NCBI RefSeq assembly: GCF_026626745.1
Contig: NZ_JAPNJW010000001.1
Coordinates: 1,208,001 to 1,272,000 of the forward strand
Direction of reading: 5' to 3'
Length of the DNA stretch: 64,000 nt
From: Nannocystis sp. RBIL2
GTDB taxonomy: Bacteria; Myxococcota_A; Polyangia; Nannocystales; Nannocystaceae
Shown here: piece after piece, positions 35,286 through 44,358 of the stretch
Position numbering within the stretch: position 1 is the first letter of the stretch
Layout: each line of letters starts with the position of its first letter
Program-made: the position numbers and the translations under genes
The notes under the pieces: model-generated
What the model was told of the DNA's origin: nothing
What the model saw: the letters and a program-made list of their open reading frames with translations, nothing else
The model's database searches: none

Positions 35286-35903
35286 GTGCCTCGCCGCTCG
35301 TCTGCGCTCCTCTTCGCCGCCGCGCTCGCCTGCCGCCCCGACGTGTCCCGAGAGACAGCCTCGCCGCCGGCCCGAGATCCCGCCGGTCCGTCGCCGACCT
35401 CCTCCGCGTCTGCGCCCGCGCCTGCGCCCGCCTCCGCGCCCACGCCCGCCGCCGCGCCCGCGGCCGATCCCGAGTCGGGCCGGCTGGCCGGCATCACTGC
35501 CGCGCACAACCGTCATCGCGCGCAGCTCGACATCGCCCCGCTGACGTGGTCGCCCGAGCTGGCGCGCTACGCCCAGAAGTGGGCCGACAAGCTGCAGCGC
35601 CGCCGCTGCGACCTCCAGCATCGCCCGCGCTCCGGCGCGGACGCGCAGCGCTACGGCGAGAACCTGTTCGGCGCCAGCGGCCAGGCTGCGTCCGCCGAGC
35701 AGGTCGTCGCCGCATGGGTCGCCGAGGTCGCGGGCTACGACGCCAAGACCGGCCGCTGCCGCGGCGTGTGCGGCCATTACACGCAGGTCATGTGGCGCGA
35801 CAGCCAGCGCGTCGGCTGCGGCGTGGCCACCTGCGGCGACGCCGAGGTATGGGTCTGCAACTATGATCCCCCCGGTAACTTCCTCGGGCAGAAGCCCTAC
35901 TGA
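35286..35903 (+). CDS. CAP/SCP-domain lipoprotein
   Basis: About 205 residues from GTG 35286, with a short signal peptide ending AALAC. A Pro/Ala/Ser-rich linker (~20-60) precedes a CAP domain. Signatures: ITAAHNRHRAQLDIAPLTWSPELARYAQKWA (helix 1), GENLFG, HYTQVMWRDSQRVGCG (CAP1) and VCNYDPPGNFLGQKPY (CAP2). The CAP cavity His and Glu are present. Bacterial members are secreted, stress- or envelope-related proteins without one agreed activity. It contains a repeat unit at 35342. Confidence 0.92.
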   Translation: MPRRSSALLFAAALACRPDVSRETASPPARDPAGPSPTSSASAPAPAPASAPTPAAAPAADPESGRLAGITAAHNRHRAQLDIAPLTWSPELARYAQKWADKLQRRRCDLQHRPRSGADAQRYGENLFGASGQAASAEQVVAAWVAEVAGYDAKTGRCRGVCGHYTQVMWRDSQRVGCGVATCGDAEVWVCNYDPPGNFLGQKPY

Positions 35904-36043
35904 CAGTGGCACCCACGATTGCTCGGTGTCCCCGACTCGCACACCCGCCGACAGTCGCCGCACCTCCACCTGTGCCCGCGCATACGGGTGAATGACCGAT
36001 CCGCGTACGATCGGCGGAGCCAGCGCCGGTGATGGACAGTCGC

Positions 36044-36049
36044 TACAAT
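36044..36049 (+). promoter_or_regulatory. Candidate -10 element (TACAAT) of the SnoaL-like gene
   Basis: TACAAT lies 22 nt before the ATG at 36072, which also has GGAG at 36059-36062 with 9-nt spacing. It is one of the minority of genes with both a leader and a ribosome site. Confidence 0.4.
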
Positions 36050-36071
36050 CGCCGCTCCGGAGTTCATCCTG

Positions 36072-36653
36072 ATGCTGTTCAAACACCGTTCGATACGCAA
36101 TCTCGTGGTCGCTGTCAGTTGCTTCGCCTCCGTCGCCATCAGCCCGACGGCCGACGCCAAGAAGGGCGGAGAGGACGCCGGCAAGCGCCTGTCCGACCGG
36201 GCCGAGATCGCCGATCTGACCTACTGCTACGCCGAGGCCACCGACGCCATCGGCAATGGTGACTTCGCCAAGGGCAAGGCGACCTACAAGGAGTGCTTCA
36301 CGTCGAACGCCCAGATCGGCGCTTACTTCCCGGGCGCCGATCCCAACGGCCCGCCCGGGGTCGGGGCGACCGGTCCCGAGGCGTGGGCCGTCGAGGTCCA
36401 GAAGGTGTTCGCCGACAGCGGTTACGTGGCGACCCATCACCTCGTCAGCAACGTCCGCATCGATCTCGACGGCAACACCGGCACCATGACGTCGTATCTC
36501 AGCGCCACGCACGTCATCGATCCGGACGGCGCCATCGAGGTCGCGCACGGCACCTACTTCGACACTGTCGTGCGCACCCCGCAAGGTTGGCGCATCGCCA
36601 AGCGCAAGCTCCTCCTGATCGACTTCGTGCGCCTCGAGTCGCCCGCGCCCTGA
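36072..36653 (+). CDS. Secreted SnoaL-like (NTF2-fold) protein
   Basis: A 193-residue protein with a Sec signal peptide (~1-29, cleaved after TADA). The mature part has the cone-shaped alpha+beta NTF2/SnoaL_4 pattern: EIADLTYCYAEATDAIGNGDFAKGKATYKECF (helices), AWAVEVQKVFADSGYVATHHLVSNVRIDLDGNTG, TYFDTVVRTPQGWRIAKRKLLL (terminal strands). Members are small-molecule binding or isomerase or hydrolase enzymes, and no ligand can be assigned. A strong hairpin follows at 36683. Confidence 0.85.
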   Translation: MLFKHRSIRNLVVAVSCFASVAISPTADAKKGGEDAGKRLSDRAEIADLTYCYAEATDAIGNGDFAKGKATYKECFTSNAQIGAYFPGADPNGPPGVGATGPEAWAVEVQKVFADSGYVATHHLVSNVRIDLDGNTGTMTSYLSATHVIDPDGAIEVAHGTYFDTVVRTPQGWRIAKRKLLLIDFVRLESPAP

Positions 36654-36682
36654 GCGCCTGCGCTGGCTCACAACTCTCGCCC

Positions 36683-36711
36683 GGCGGGCTGGACAACACG
36701 TCCAGCCCGCC
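36683..36711 (+). terminator. Terminator-like hairpin after the SnoaL gene
   Basis: A perfect 12-bp stem (GGCGGGCTGGAC / GTCCAGCCCGCC) with a 5-nt loop, 30 bp after the stop and before the next gene. There is no U-tract. Confidence 0.65.
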
Positions 36712-36772
36712 GTACGGTCTTCCGCCGCGCAATTGGCGTGCGCGCGCCGCCTCGCCTCGCCGTCTCCACCGC

Positions 36773-38014
36773 ATGGCCACCGAACCGCAACGAGCCGCGC
36801 TCGACCGCATGACGCGGGCGCTCCACCTCTCGGGCGCCGCCGTCCTCGAGTTCGAGGACCTCGGCGCCGACGACCCGCTGGCCGCCGACGCCCCCGCCTA
36901 CTACAGCGACCGCGTCCGCCAGCTGCTCGGGCGCGACGGCGACGTCCCGCCGGTGGTCGGGACCTGGCTCGCCGCGGTTCACCCCGACGACCGCGACAAG
37001 CTCCGCGTCGTGCGACGCGAGCAGCTGCTCACCGCCGGCGCTGCCATCCTCGAGTACCGCGTGCAGGTCGGCGGCGCCACGCGCTGGTGGCAGGAGCAGA
37101 GCGAGGCCGCGTCGACGCGGCCGGGTCGCGCCTCCGTGGTGGCCGTCGTCCGCGACATCACCGACGAGCGCGCCGAGCAGGAGGGGGTCCGGCGCTCGGT
37201 CGAGCTGCTGCGCCAGACCCAAGCCGCCGGGGCCGTCGGCGGCTGGGAGGTCGACCTCGTCAACAACACGCTCTACTGGACCGAGGAGACCCACCGCCTC
37301 CACGAGGTCCCGCGCGGCTTTGTCCCCGACCTCGCCACCGCGATCAACTTCTACGCCCCCGAGCACGTGCCGATCATCTCGGCCGCGGTCGAGCGCTGCA
37401 TGCAGGGCGAGCCGTACGACGTCCAGCTCGAGATCGTCACCTTCCGCGGCAACCGCCGCCACGTCCAGGCCGCCGGCGTGCCGTTCTTCGAGGACGGCAA
37501 GCTGACCCGCCTCTACGGCATCTTCCGCGACATCACCGAGCAGCGCCGCCGCGAGGACGAGCTGCGGGCCCAGATCGAGATCATCGCCCGCCAGGACAGC
37601 GCGATCCGCCAGCTCTCGACGCCGATCATCCAGCTCTGGGACAACATCCTGACCCTCCCGCTGCTCGGCACCATCGACGCCGCGCGGGCGGCCCACATCA
37701 TGGAGCGGCTGCTGGCCGAGGTCACCCGCACCCGCGCCCGCTTCGCGATCCTCGACCTCACCGGCGTCGAGGCCCTCGACGAGACCACCGCCGACCACCT
37801 GCTCCGCCTCGTCCGCGCCGTCGACCTGCTCGGCGCCCGCGGCGTCCTGTGCGGCCTCCAGCCCGCCGTCGCCGACGCGCTCACCGCGAGCGGCGTCGAG
37901 ATCGCGGGCGTCGTCACCTACCGCAACCTGCACGAGGCCCTGCAGCGCTGCCTGCAGGCCACCTCGGCCCGCCGCCCCGAGGCGGCGCGTTCGGACATGT
38001 CGTCTCGGCCATGA
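36773..38014 (+). CDS. PAS-PAS-STAS regulator (RsbR-like)
   Basis: About 413 residues from ATG 36773. The PAS domains are at ~20-130 (ending VVAVVRDITDERA) and ~150-265 (ending IFRDITEQRRRE), each with PAC-type C-terminal strands. A short helix leads to a STAS domain (~285-395) with TPIIQLWDNILTLPLLGTID, LDLTGVEALDETTADHLLRLV and GVLCGLQP, typical of RsbR-type stressosome proteins. The phosphorylatable Thr/Ser position reads as DETTADH. It likely binds a small ligand or cofactor through PAS and signals by partner switching; no RsbS, RsbT or RsbW gene is nearby. The last residues (SDMSSRP) and stop are repeat-derived. Confidence 0.88.
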   Translation: MATEPQRAALDRMTRALHLSGAAVLEFEDLGADDPLAADAPAYYSDRVRQLLGRDGDVPPVVGTWLAAVHPDDRDKLRVVRREQLLTAGAAILEYRVQVGGATRWWQEQSEAASTRPGRASVVAVVRDITDERAEQEGVRRSVELLRQTQAAGAVGGWEVDLVNNTLYWTEETHRLHEVPRGFVPDLATAINFYAPEHVPIISAAVERCMQGEPYDVQLEIVTFRGNRRHVQAAGVPFFEDGKLTRLYGIFRDITEQRRREDELRAQIEIIARQDSAIRQLSTPIIQLWDNILTLPLLGTIDAARAAHIMERLLAEVTRTRARFAILDLTGVEALDETTADHLLRLVRAVDLLGARGVLCGLQPAVADALTASGVEIAGVVTYRNLHEALQRCLQATSARRPEAARSDMSSRP

Positions 38015-38055
38015 CTCCGAGGACATGCCTCCGGGGGCATGTCCTTCGGGCCAGC
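37996..38055. repeat. Five-unit 14-bp-phased palindrome carrying a stop codon, convergent junction
   Basis: CATG at 37996, 38010, 38024 and 38038 and CAGC at 38052 (period 14). The array contains the TGA of the PAS-STAS gene (38012-38014) and ends at the 3' end of the nucleotidase gene (38061). Confidence 0.9.
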
Positions 38056-38060
38056 CGAAA

Positions 38061-40052
38061 TCACGGCACCAGCGTGATGCGGTCGAGCGCCGGCGGCGAC
38101 ACCGGCGAGTGGTCGGCGAAGTAGTCCTGCAGCGCCTGCATGTCGGTCACGCCGCCGACGCGGTCGGTGCCGGCCTTGAACACGCTGAAGCCGTCGCCGC
38201 CGTCGGCCAGGTAGCCGATGGTGCCCACGCGGTACTCCTGATCGGGCACGATCGCGACCCCGTCCAGCTCGATGCTGGCCGGGTCGATCTTCGACCCGAC
38301 CGGCGCGCTCTCGCTGTACGCGTACGAGAAGCCCGCCGACACCTGCAGGATGTTGTCCTGCTGGCCGTCGGCGAACTGCTGCTCGAGCAGCGCGTCGATC
38401 TGCGCGCCCGTGAGGGTCAAGACCACCAGGTTGTTGCCGAACGGGTTGACCGCGAACGCCTCGCCGTAGCTGACGATGCCGTCGACCGGCTCGCCGCCCG
38501 ACTTCGGGTAGGCCAGATCGGCCCGCACGCCGCCCGGGTTCATGAGCGCGAGCTCGGCTCCGCCGAGGATCGGGTCCTGGGTGGCGTCGAGCATCGCGTC
38601 GGCCACCACCGCGCCCATCGTCGACAGGCCGGGCGAGTCGTCCGGCGCGAACTTCTCGAGCGTGGCGGTGATCGTGCCGATCTGCTGGTTCGCCAGCGGC
38701 GCAGCCAGCTGCTTGTACATGGCCACGAACGCCTCGATCACCGGGTCCGCCGACTCGCGGGTGACGACCACGTTCGTGGCCGTGGCCATGGTGACGTCGC
38801 CGGTCTTGCTGCTGATCTCGAGGTCGATGTCGGTCAAGACGCGGCCGAACGAGGCCCCGCTGGTCACGATCTTGTCGTCGATGACACAGTTGTAGGCCTG
38901 GTGGGTGTGGCCGCTGACGACCACATCGACCGCGTCGTCGAGGCCCTCGACGATGTCGACGATCGGGCCCGAGATCCCCGGGCACTCGTTGTAGAGGCCG
39001 CTCTGCAGCCCGCCCTCGTGGATCAGGACCACGATCGTCTCGACGCCCACGCCGGTCAGCTCGGGCACCAGCGCGTTGACCCGCTCGACCTCGTCGGCGA
39101 AGGTGAGGCCGACGATCCCGCTCGGCGAGACGATGCTGCCGGTCGCCTCGAGCGTGAGGCCGATGAAGGCGATCTGCACGCCCTCGACCATGTGCAGCGC
39201 ATAGCTCGGGAACAGGGTCTCGACCGGCTCCTCCTGCGTCAGCACGTTGGCGGCCAGGAACTGGAACGCGGCCCCCGGGAACGGCGTGTCGTCGCCGCAG
39301 CCGTCGACCGGGTGGCAGCCGCCGCCCTGCATGCGCAGCAGCTCGTTCGCGCCGTCGTCGAACTCGTGGTTGCCGACGGCGTTGTAGTCGAGGCCGATCT
39401 GGTTCATCGCCTCGATCGTCGGCTCGTCGTGGAACAGCGCCGACACCAGCGGCGACGCGCCGATGAGATCGCCGGCCGAGACCACGATCGTGTTGGGGTT
39501 CTGCTCGCGCAGCGCGGCGACGTGGTGGGCCAGGAAGGCCGCACCGCCGGCATCGACCGAGGTATTGGCGTCGATCTTGACCTTGCCGCCGCTGCCGCTC
39601 GGCGGCTCGAGGTTGCCGTGGAAGTCGTTGAACGCGACGATCTGGACCTTCACGAAGGTCTCCTCGCCGGTCGTCTCGGTCGTCGCCTCGGTCGTCGTGT
39701 CGGTCGTCCCGACCGTCGTCTCGCCGGCGGTCTCGGTGGCCGTGGTGTCGGTGCTGGTGCTGGTGACGCCGTCGGTCGTGTCCGTGCCGACCGTCGTGGT
39801 GGTCGTCGTCGTCGTGCCCTCGGTCGGGTCCGGACCGGTGGTCTCGCTCGCCGTCGTGTCCGTGCTCGTCGTCCCGGTGGGCGGCGTGTCGGTCGTCGAG
39901 GTGGTCGGTCCGCCGTCGGTCGTGCTCGCGCTCGTGTCGTCGGTCGTGGTCGGCTGCGTCGCCGAATCACCGCCACTCGCACCGCACCCGCTCGCCGCCA
40001 GCGCGAGCGCCCACGCGGGCGCGCGCAAGGGTTGCATCCAATTCATCTGCAT
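38061..40052 (-). CDS. UshA-type 5'-nucleotidase/2',3'-cyclic phosphodiesterase lipoprotein
   Basis: About 663 residues. I prefer ATG 40052 (GGGAG 10 nt upstream); ATGs at 40046 and 40037 are alternatives. The lipobox-like sequence is AASGC. A ~110-residue Thr-rich linker ends in ETTGEE. The metallophosphatase domain has NDFHGNLEP, SAGDLIGASPL, VGNHEFDDG, VLIHEGG and SGHTHQAYNC, the dinuclear-metal motifs. The C-terminal substrate domain has AFAVNPFGNNL and GGDGFSVF. It likely dephosphorylates extracellular nucleotides so that nucleosides and phosphate can be taken up, useful for a predator digesting prey DNA and RNA. Confidence 0.93.
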   Translation of the reverse strand: MQMNWMQPLRAPAWALALAASGCGASGGDSATQPTTTDDTSASTTDGGPTTSTTDTPPTGTTSTDTTASETTGPDPTEGTTTTTTTTVGTDTTDGVTSTSTDTTATETAGETTVGTTDTTTEATTETTGEETFVKVQIVAFNDFHGNLEPPSGSGGKVKIDANTSVDAGGAAFLAHHVAALREQNPNTIVVSAGDLIGASPLVSALFHDEPTIEAMNQIGLDYNAVGNHEFDDGANELLRMQGGGCHPVDGCGDDTPFPGAAFQFLAANVLTQEEPVETLFPSYALHMVEGVQIAFIGLTLEATGSIVSPSGIVGLTFADEVERVNALVPELTGVGVETIVVLIHEGGLQSGLYNECPGISGPIVDIVEGLDDAVDVVVSGHTHQAYNCVIDDKIVTSGASFGRVLTDIDLEISSKTGDVTMATATNVVVTRESADPVIEAFVAMYKQLAAPLANQQIGTITATLEKFAPDDSPGLSTMGAVVADAMLDATQDPILGGAELALMNPGGVRADLAYPKSGGEPVDGIVSYGEAFAVNPFGNNLVVLTLTGAQIDALLEQQFADGQQDNILQVSAGFSYAYSESAPVGSKIDPASIELDGVAIVPDQEYRVGTIGYLADGGDGFSVFKAGTDRVGGVTDMQALQDYFADHSPVSPPALDRITLVP

Positions 40053-40381
40053 AAGTCTCGGGCTCCCGAAGTCGGGCGTGCATACCACGAGGCTCCGGGG
40101 CGCGAGCCCGTCACGGCCGCGACAAGCTCACGCCGCTGCCGCCATTCACTGGAGCTTCCCCCGGGTCGCAGTGGGGCCTGGCCCGAGCCGCGCGAACCCG
40201 CGATCGCGCGGGAAAGCCCCCGCTTCGACCCCCGAAGCCGAGTGAGCGTCTCTTCGAGGCATCGTCGCATTCGCGCTGGTGACGATGCCCCATTGCATTG
40301 AGGGCACTCGTGGCCCCCGCAATCATCACACCCTCGATTCGGGCGTGACTCCCCATGCCCCCGTCGCGGCGGCTCGAACCC

Positions 40382-40417
40382 CGCTGACAGCGGGCGAAGC
40401 CGCGCCCGCTGTCAGCG
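40382..40417. terminator. Perfect 15-bp inverted repeat in a gene-free divergent region
   Basis: CGCTGACAGCGGGCG pairs with CGCCCGCTGTCAGCG around a 6-nt loop. It lies in the 40053-40571 interval between divergent genes, where a terminator would be unexpected. I see no gene there. It may be an operator, a small-RNA terminator or an RNA element. Confidence 0.55.
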
Positions 40418-40571
40418 CGGATCGGCCCGCGACCCCGGGCCCCGGACGCGTGCGGAGATCCGGGAGCGACCAGTTCCCCCGACGCCGGCGAGGCTGACCG
40501 GGGCGCGCCGTCGTCCAAGCTCACAGCAATTCGTTCAGTATGGGCCGCGCGGCGCCGTGCTACCAGAAGCG

Positions 40572-41180
40572 ATGTCCGATTGGACCCGAGACAGGCTCGT
40601 GCGCGCGCTCGACAGCCGCGATCCGGCCGAACTGCAGGCGCTGGTGACCGAGCTCGAGCCACCGGTCATCGCGGCCCGCGCCCTGCTGTTTCACAGGAAA
40701 CCGTGGCTCCGCGTCGGTCCCGAGCGCAGCAAAGAGGACGACGTGCAGTCAGTGCTCACATACCTGTTTAATCGCGACGCGAGGGTCCTGCGGAAGTTCG
40801 GCGAGAGCCCCGACTTCGTCCACAAGGAGGGCGCGCTGCGGCGATTCGTGATGGGGGTCACGATGCTTTGCTTGCAGAAGCTGTGTCGTAAACGGGCCCT
40901 CGCCTGGGAACTCCTGGAAGAGGACATGACCTCGACCGACCCCAGCGACACCACCGGCTCGAGCATCGAGGTGCTCGACCGCTTGATGGACGCCAAGCGG
41001 GCCGTGAGCGCGCTGTCGCCGAGCGACCAGGAGCTGTTCGCGCTCATCTACGACCAGCAACTCGCGCAGGACGAGCTGTGCGAGCGGCTCGGCATCTCGG
41101 CGCAGACCTATCAACAACGCAAATCACGGCTCCTGCGGCGACTCGCGCAGTTCTTGAGGCCCCAGGGAGGTACGGCATGA
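40572..41180 (+). CDS. ECF-like sigma factor of a sigma/anti-sigma/CHAT operon
   Basis: A 202-residue protein from ATG 40572 (MSDWTRD). Region 2-like helices lie at ~35-115 (KEDDVQSVLTYLFNRD, then FVMGVTMLCLQKLCRKR). Region 4 at ~140-195 has ALSPSDQELFALIYDQQLAQDELCERLGISAQTYQQRKSRLLRRL, a clear sigma-70 region 4.2 helix-turn-helix. It belongs to the ECF-type group. TACCAG ends 5 nt before the start and is a weak -10 candidate. Its stop overlaps the next ATG (ATGA 41177-41180), so the pair is translationally coupled, as is usual for sigma/anti-sigma pairs. Confidence 0.88.
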   Translation: MSDWTRDRLVRALDSRDPAELQALVTELEPPVIAARALLFHRKPWLRVGPERSKEDDVQSVLTYLFNRDARVLRKFGESPDFVHKEGALRRFVMGVTMLCLQKLCRKRALAWELLEEDMTSTDPSDTTGSSIEVLDRLMDAKRAVSALSPSDQELFALIYDQQLAQDELCERLGISAQTYQQRKSRLLRRLAQFLRPQGGTA

Positions 41181-41944
41181 AGGCCCCGGCGAACCACTCG
41201 AATCCACCGACGACGGACGACGACGCGCTCGACGCCGAGCTGCGCGCGCTCGAAGACATCCCCGAGCCGTGGCTGGCCGTCGGCGAGGGCCGCACGCCCC
41301 CCGAGGCCGCGTTCCCCGACGATCCCGCGCTGCGCGAACAGCTGGCGCCGCTCGATCCCGCCGCGCGCTCGCGCATGGTCGCCCACGCGCTCGCCACCCT
41401 CTCGGCCCCGGTCGCGGCGCCACGGTCCATTGCATCGACCGAGCTCCCGCGGCCCGAGCAGGCGGCCCCGGCCGAGGCACCACGGCCGAGCAACGTCGTG
41501 CCGCTGGCGCCGCGGAGCACTCGCTGGCTGCGCTGGACCGCCCCGCTGGCGGCTGCGGCCGCCGCGATGCTGCTGATCGTGTTCCGGCCGTCCGGCCCGG
41601 TCGGCGACGGCACCGGCGCGGGCGAGGTGCGCGTGTTCCCGGCGCTGCGCGGCGACGAGGCCGGCGGCGCCGAGCTGCGGGTCGCCGGCGGCGATCACTT
41701 CTACTTGCAGTGCCGCGGCGACGATTCGCTCGAGATCGTCGCGGTGCGGGCCACCAAGGCGAGCGAGCCGGCGAATCAGCGGATGCTCGGCGGCAAGCCG
41801 GCGCCGCAGGACGAGCGCGGCCAGGCCTTGCACGTCCTCGCCGACCTCGGCCGCGGCACCTGGCAGGTGACCTGCGGCGCGCGCGACACGAAATCGGGGC
41901 AGTTCGTGTGGCTCGATCCGCCCGCGCGGCTGATCGTCGAATAG
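41177..41944 (+). CDS. Putative membrane anti-sigma factor
   Basis: About 255 residues from ATG 41177, with GGGAGG 6 nt upstream. Residues 1-115 are cytosolic, acidic then Pro-rich. A membrane helix (~121-137) is flanked by RSTRWLRW on the inside. The outside ~115 residues form a beta-rich domain (VFPALRGDEAGGAELRVAGGDHFYLQCRGDD). There is no zinc-finger HxxxCxxC motif, so the anti-sigma assignment rests on topology, size and coupling to the sigma gene. The cytosolic part is the expected sigma-binding region and a possible protease target. Confidence 0.72.
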   Translation: MKAPANHSNPPTTDDDALDAELRALEDIPEPWLAVGEGRTPPEAAFPDDPALREQLAPLDPAARSRMVAHALATLSAPVAAPRSIASTELPRPEQAAPAEAPRPSNVVPLAPRSTRWLRWTAPLAAAAAAMLLIVFRPSGPVGDGTGAGEVRVFPALRGDEAGGAELRVAGGDHFYLQCRGDDSLEIVAVRATKASEPANQRMLGGKPAPQDERGQALHVLADLGRGTWQVTCGARDTKSGQFVWLDPPARLIVE

Positions 41945-41959
41945 CCATTCGGTGCAGCG

Positions 41960-44200
41960 ATGAATCCGGCGATCCTGGCGGCGGCGCTGTGGCTCCGGGC
42001 GACCGGCCTCGAATCACCGAGCGATCCGGCCACCGCGCTGCGCGAGGAGCGACGCGCGGCCCACCGCGCCGGCGAGCCGCAGCGCGAGCTCGACCTCGTC
42101 GACCGCGAGCTGGCCGCGCTCGCCGGCGATTCGCCCGACCACCTCGCCGCCGCCTGCGACGCCGCCCAGGCCGGGTTTCGCGTGTGCGGCGAGCGGCTGC
42201 CCGAGCTCGGCTGCGCCGGCGAATATCTCCGGCGCTACGCCGACGCCGGCTGTCTCGCCGACCCGCTGCAGCTCCCGCGCTATCACTTCATGTGGGCGCT
42301 GCACTGGCAGCGACAGATGGACTTCGCCGCCGCGCTGGCGGCCCTGCGCCGCGTCGTCGAGGCCGCCCAGCCGCTGTTCCTGGCCCGCCTGTTCCGTAGC
42401 GATCCGCAGGGCGCCGCGGAGTTCCTCGACCTCACCCGCGACCTCGCCGCCAGCGCCGCGCTGCGCACCGAGCTCGCCGCCCACCTGCGCAACCGCGTGG
42501 CCTGGGACCGCAGCTTCGCCGCGCTGTCGCTGTTCCTCGACGTGCTCGCGCGCGAGGGCGACGCCTACGCCGCGGCGGTCCTGCGCAATCAGATCGCCTG
42601 GGGCCTGCTCGTCCTGCGCGAGGCCGGGCTCGCGGGCGCCGATCCGGTCCCGCTGCTGACGTCGGCGCTCGCCACCTTCACCGCCGACGGCACGCGCGAC
42701 CGCTCGCACGCCAACAACGTGCGCATCAACCTCGCCCTCGCGGCCCTGCAGCGCGGCGCCCTGGACGAGGTCGACAGCGCGCTCGCCGGCCTCGGCGACG
42801 CGGCGATGAGCCCGGAGGAGCGCATGTGGCTGAACATCGTCCGCCTGCGCGCGGCCCTGGCCGGCGGCCGGGTCGACGAGGCGAATGCATGGCAGGCCGC
42901 GCTCGCCGGCGCCGAACTCGGCGAGGTCGTGCCGATGGGCGAATGGTTCGTCGCCTGGACGCGCGGCCTGGTCGACGAGGCGCGCGGCGATCGTGACGCG
43001 GCGATCGCCGCCTACGAGGCCGCCGAGGCGGTGCTCGAGGCCCACGCCCACGCGCGCAACGTCGCCGCCTACGGCGCGGCCGCCGATGGCCGCTATCGCA
43101 TGTTCGCCACCACCACGCGGCGCCTGCTCGACCTGTTGCTCGGCGACGGCGACGACGGGGCGGCGCTGTCGCTGGCGCGGAACGCCCGCAACCGCGCCCT
43201 GCGGATGCACGCGCGCGAATGGTGCCAGGAGGCCGAGCGGCCGCGCGACGACCTGCCCGGGCCCGGCGCGCTGCACTTGGTGTATTTCCCGCTCGACCCC
43301 GCCGGCGCCGGCGACCTCGCCCCGTGGGTCGGCTTCGCAGTCACCACCACCGGTGTGCGCGCCGAGGCGCTGCGGGTCGCGCCGCTCCCCGGCGATATGC
43401 ATCGCCTGTCCGAAGAGACACTATCGACATTCACCGAACAGCTGCTCGCGCCGTTCGAAGCCGACATCGCCGCCGCCGAGGTCGTGACGATCTTCCCGAC
43501 CGACGCGCTGCACGCCCTGCCGTTCCACGCCCTGCCGTGGGACGGCGGCATCCTCCTCGACGCGGCGCCGGTGCAGTACGGCCTCGACGTCGCCGCCTGC
43601 GGCGAGCCCTCTCCGCGCAGCAGCGGGGCCCTCGTGATCAGCGGCAGCGACTATTCGCTGCCCGAGGAGGGCCGCGCGGTGGCTGCCGCGCTCGCGGCCG
43701 GCGGCGTGCGGGTCGACCACCGCGCCGCAGACTCGCCCGAACCGTTCGCGCCGCTCCTGACCGGCGGGGCCGCGCTCGCCCACCTCGCCGCGCACGGGCA
43801 GCACCCGGCCGACGAGGCGGTGTTCGCCGCCGACGTCCAGCTCGCCTTCGGCGGCGCCCACGTGCTCACGCGCGAGGCCATCCTGGCCGCGCCCGCGGTG
43901 CCGCGACTCGTCTACCTGTCGGCGTGTCGCTCCTCGTTCGTCGACGCCGACACTCTCGGCGGCGGCCTCAGTCTGGCGCACGCCTTCCTGCTCCGCGGTG
44001 CGCGACAGGTCGTCGGCTCGGTGCGCGACGTCGACGCCGACGCCACCCGCACCTTCGCGCTCGAGTTCTACGCCGCGCTCGCCTCGCTGCCCGCGGGCGA
44101 CGTCGCCGAGGCGTGGCGCGCCGCCTATCTCTCGGCCCGTGCCAGCCTCGAGCCGAGCTTGCAGGACGACCTGCGGATGCTGCGGCTGTTCGTGCCGTGA
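41960..44200 (+). CDS. TPR-CHAT caspase-like protease
   Basis: 746 residues starting 15 bp after the anti-sigma-like gene. Residues ~1-410 are all-helical with TPR-like pairs (HFMWALHWQRQMDFAAALAALRRVVEAA and others). A beta-rich segment (~430-490) precedes a CHAT domain (~500-746). The catalytic dyad is visible as His612 in HLAAHGQH and Cys656 in YLSACRSS, followed by GGGLSLAHAFLLRGARQVVGS. CHAT proteases cleave specific protein targets and are usually held inactive by their repeat domains until a partner or ligand binds. The operon context makes the anti-sigma-like protein the obvious candidate substrate. Repeat unit at 43405. Confidence 0.92.
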   Translation: MNPAILAAALWLRATGLESPSDPATALREERRAAHRAGEPQRELDLVDRELAALAGDSPDHLAAACDAAQAGFRVCGERLPELGCAGEYLRRYADAGCLADPLQLPRYHFMWALHWQRQMDFAAALAALRRVVEAAQPLFLARLFRSDPQGAAEFLDLTRDLAASAALRTELAAHLRNRVAWDRSFAALSLFLDVLAREGDAYAAAVLRNQIAWGLLVLREAGLAGADPVPLLTSALATFTADGTRDRSHANNVRINLALAALQRGALDEVDSALAGLGDAAMSPEERMWLNIVRLRAALAGGRVDEANAWQAALAGAELGEVVPMGEWFVAWTRGLVDEARGDRDAAIAAYEAAEAVLEAHAHARNVAAYGAAADGRYRMFATTTRRLLDLLLGDGDDGAALSLARNARNRALRMHAREWCQEAERPRDDLPGPGALHLVYFPLDPAGAGDLAPWVGFAVTTTGVRAEALRVAPLPGDMHRLSEETLSTFTEQLLAPFEADIAAAEVVTIFPTDALHALPFHALPWDGGILLDAAPVQYGLDVAACGEPSPRSSGALVISGSDYSLPEEGRAVAAALAAGGVRVDHRAADSPEPFAPLLTGGAALAHLAAHGQHPADEAVFAADVQLAFGGAHVLTREAILAAPAVPRLVYLSACRSSFVDADTLGGGLSLAHAFLLRGARQVVGSVRDVDADATRTFALEFYAALASLPAGDVAEAWRAAYLSARASLEPSLQDDLRMLRLFVP

Positions 44201-44358
44201 TCGTTGCAGGCGCACGAACGACGACGATGGAGAATGGAGCGAGGGGACGCCGATCGGACGTCGCAGAAGCGAGCAGTGACGACGCTCACTGCCATGGCGA
44301 AGTTTCGCGTATCAGTCAGGCCCGGCGGGTGGGCAAGACCTCGATACAGGAGCTCACC

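Noticed and set aside
33141..36671. 1176-residue minus-strand open frame
   Set aside because: It runs across the promoter and coding regions of four well-supported genes in other frames, and the product is Arg/Gly-rich without motifs.
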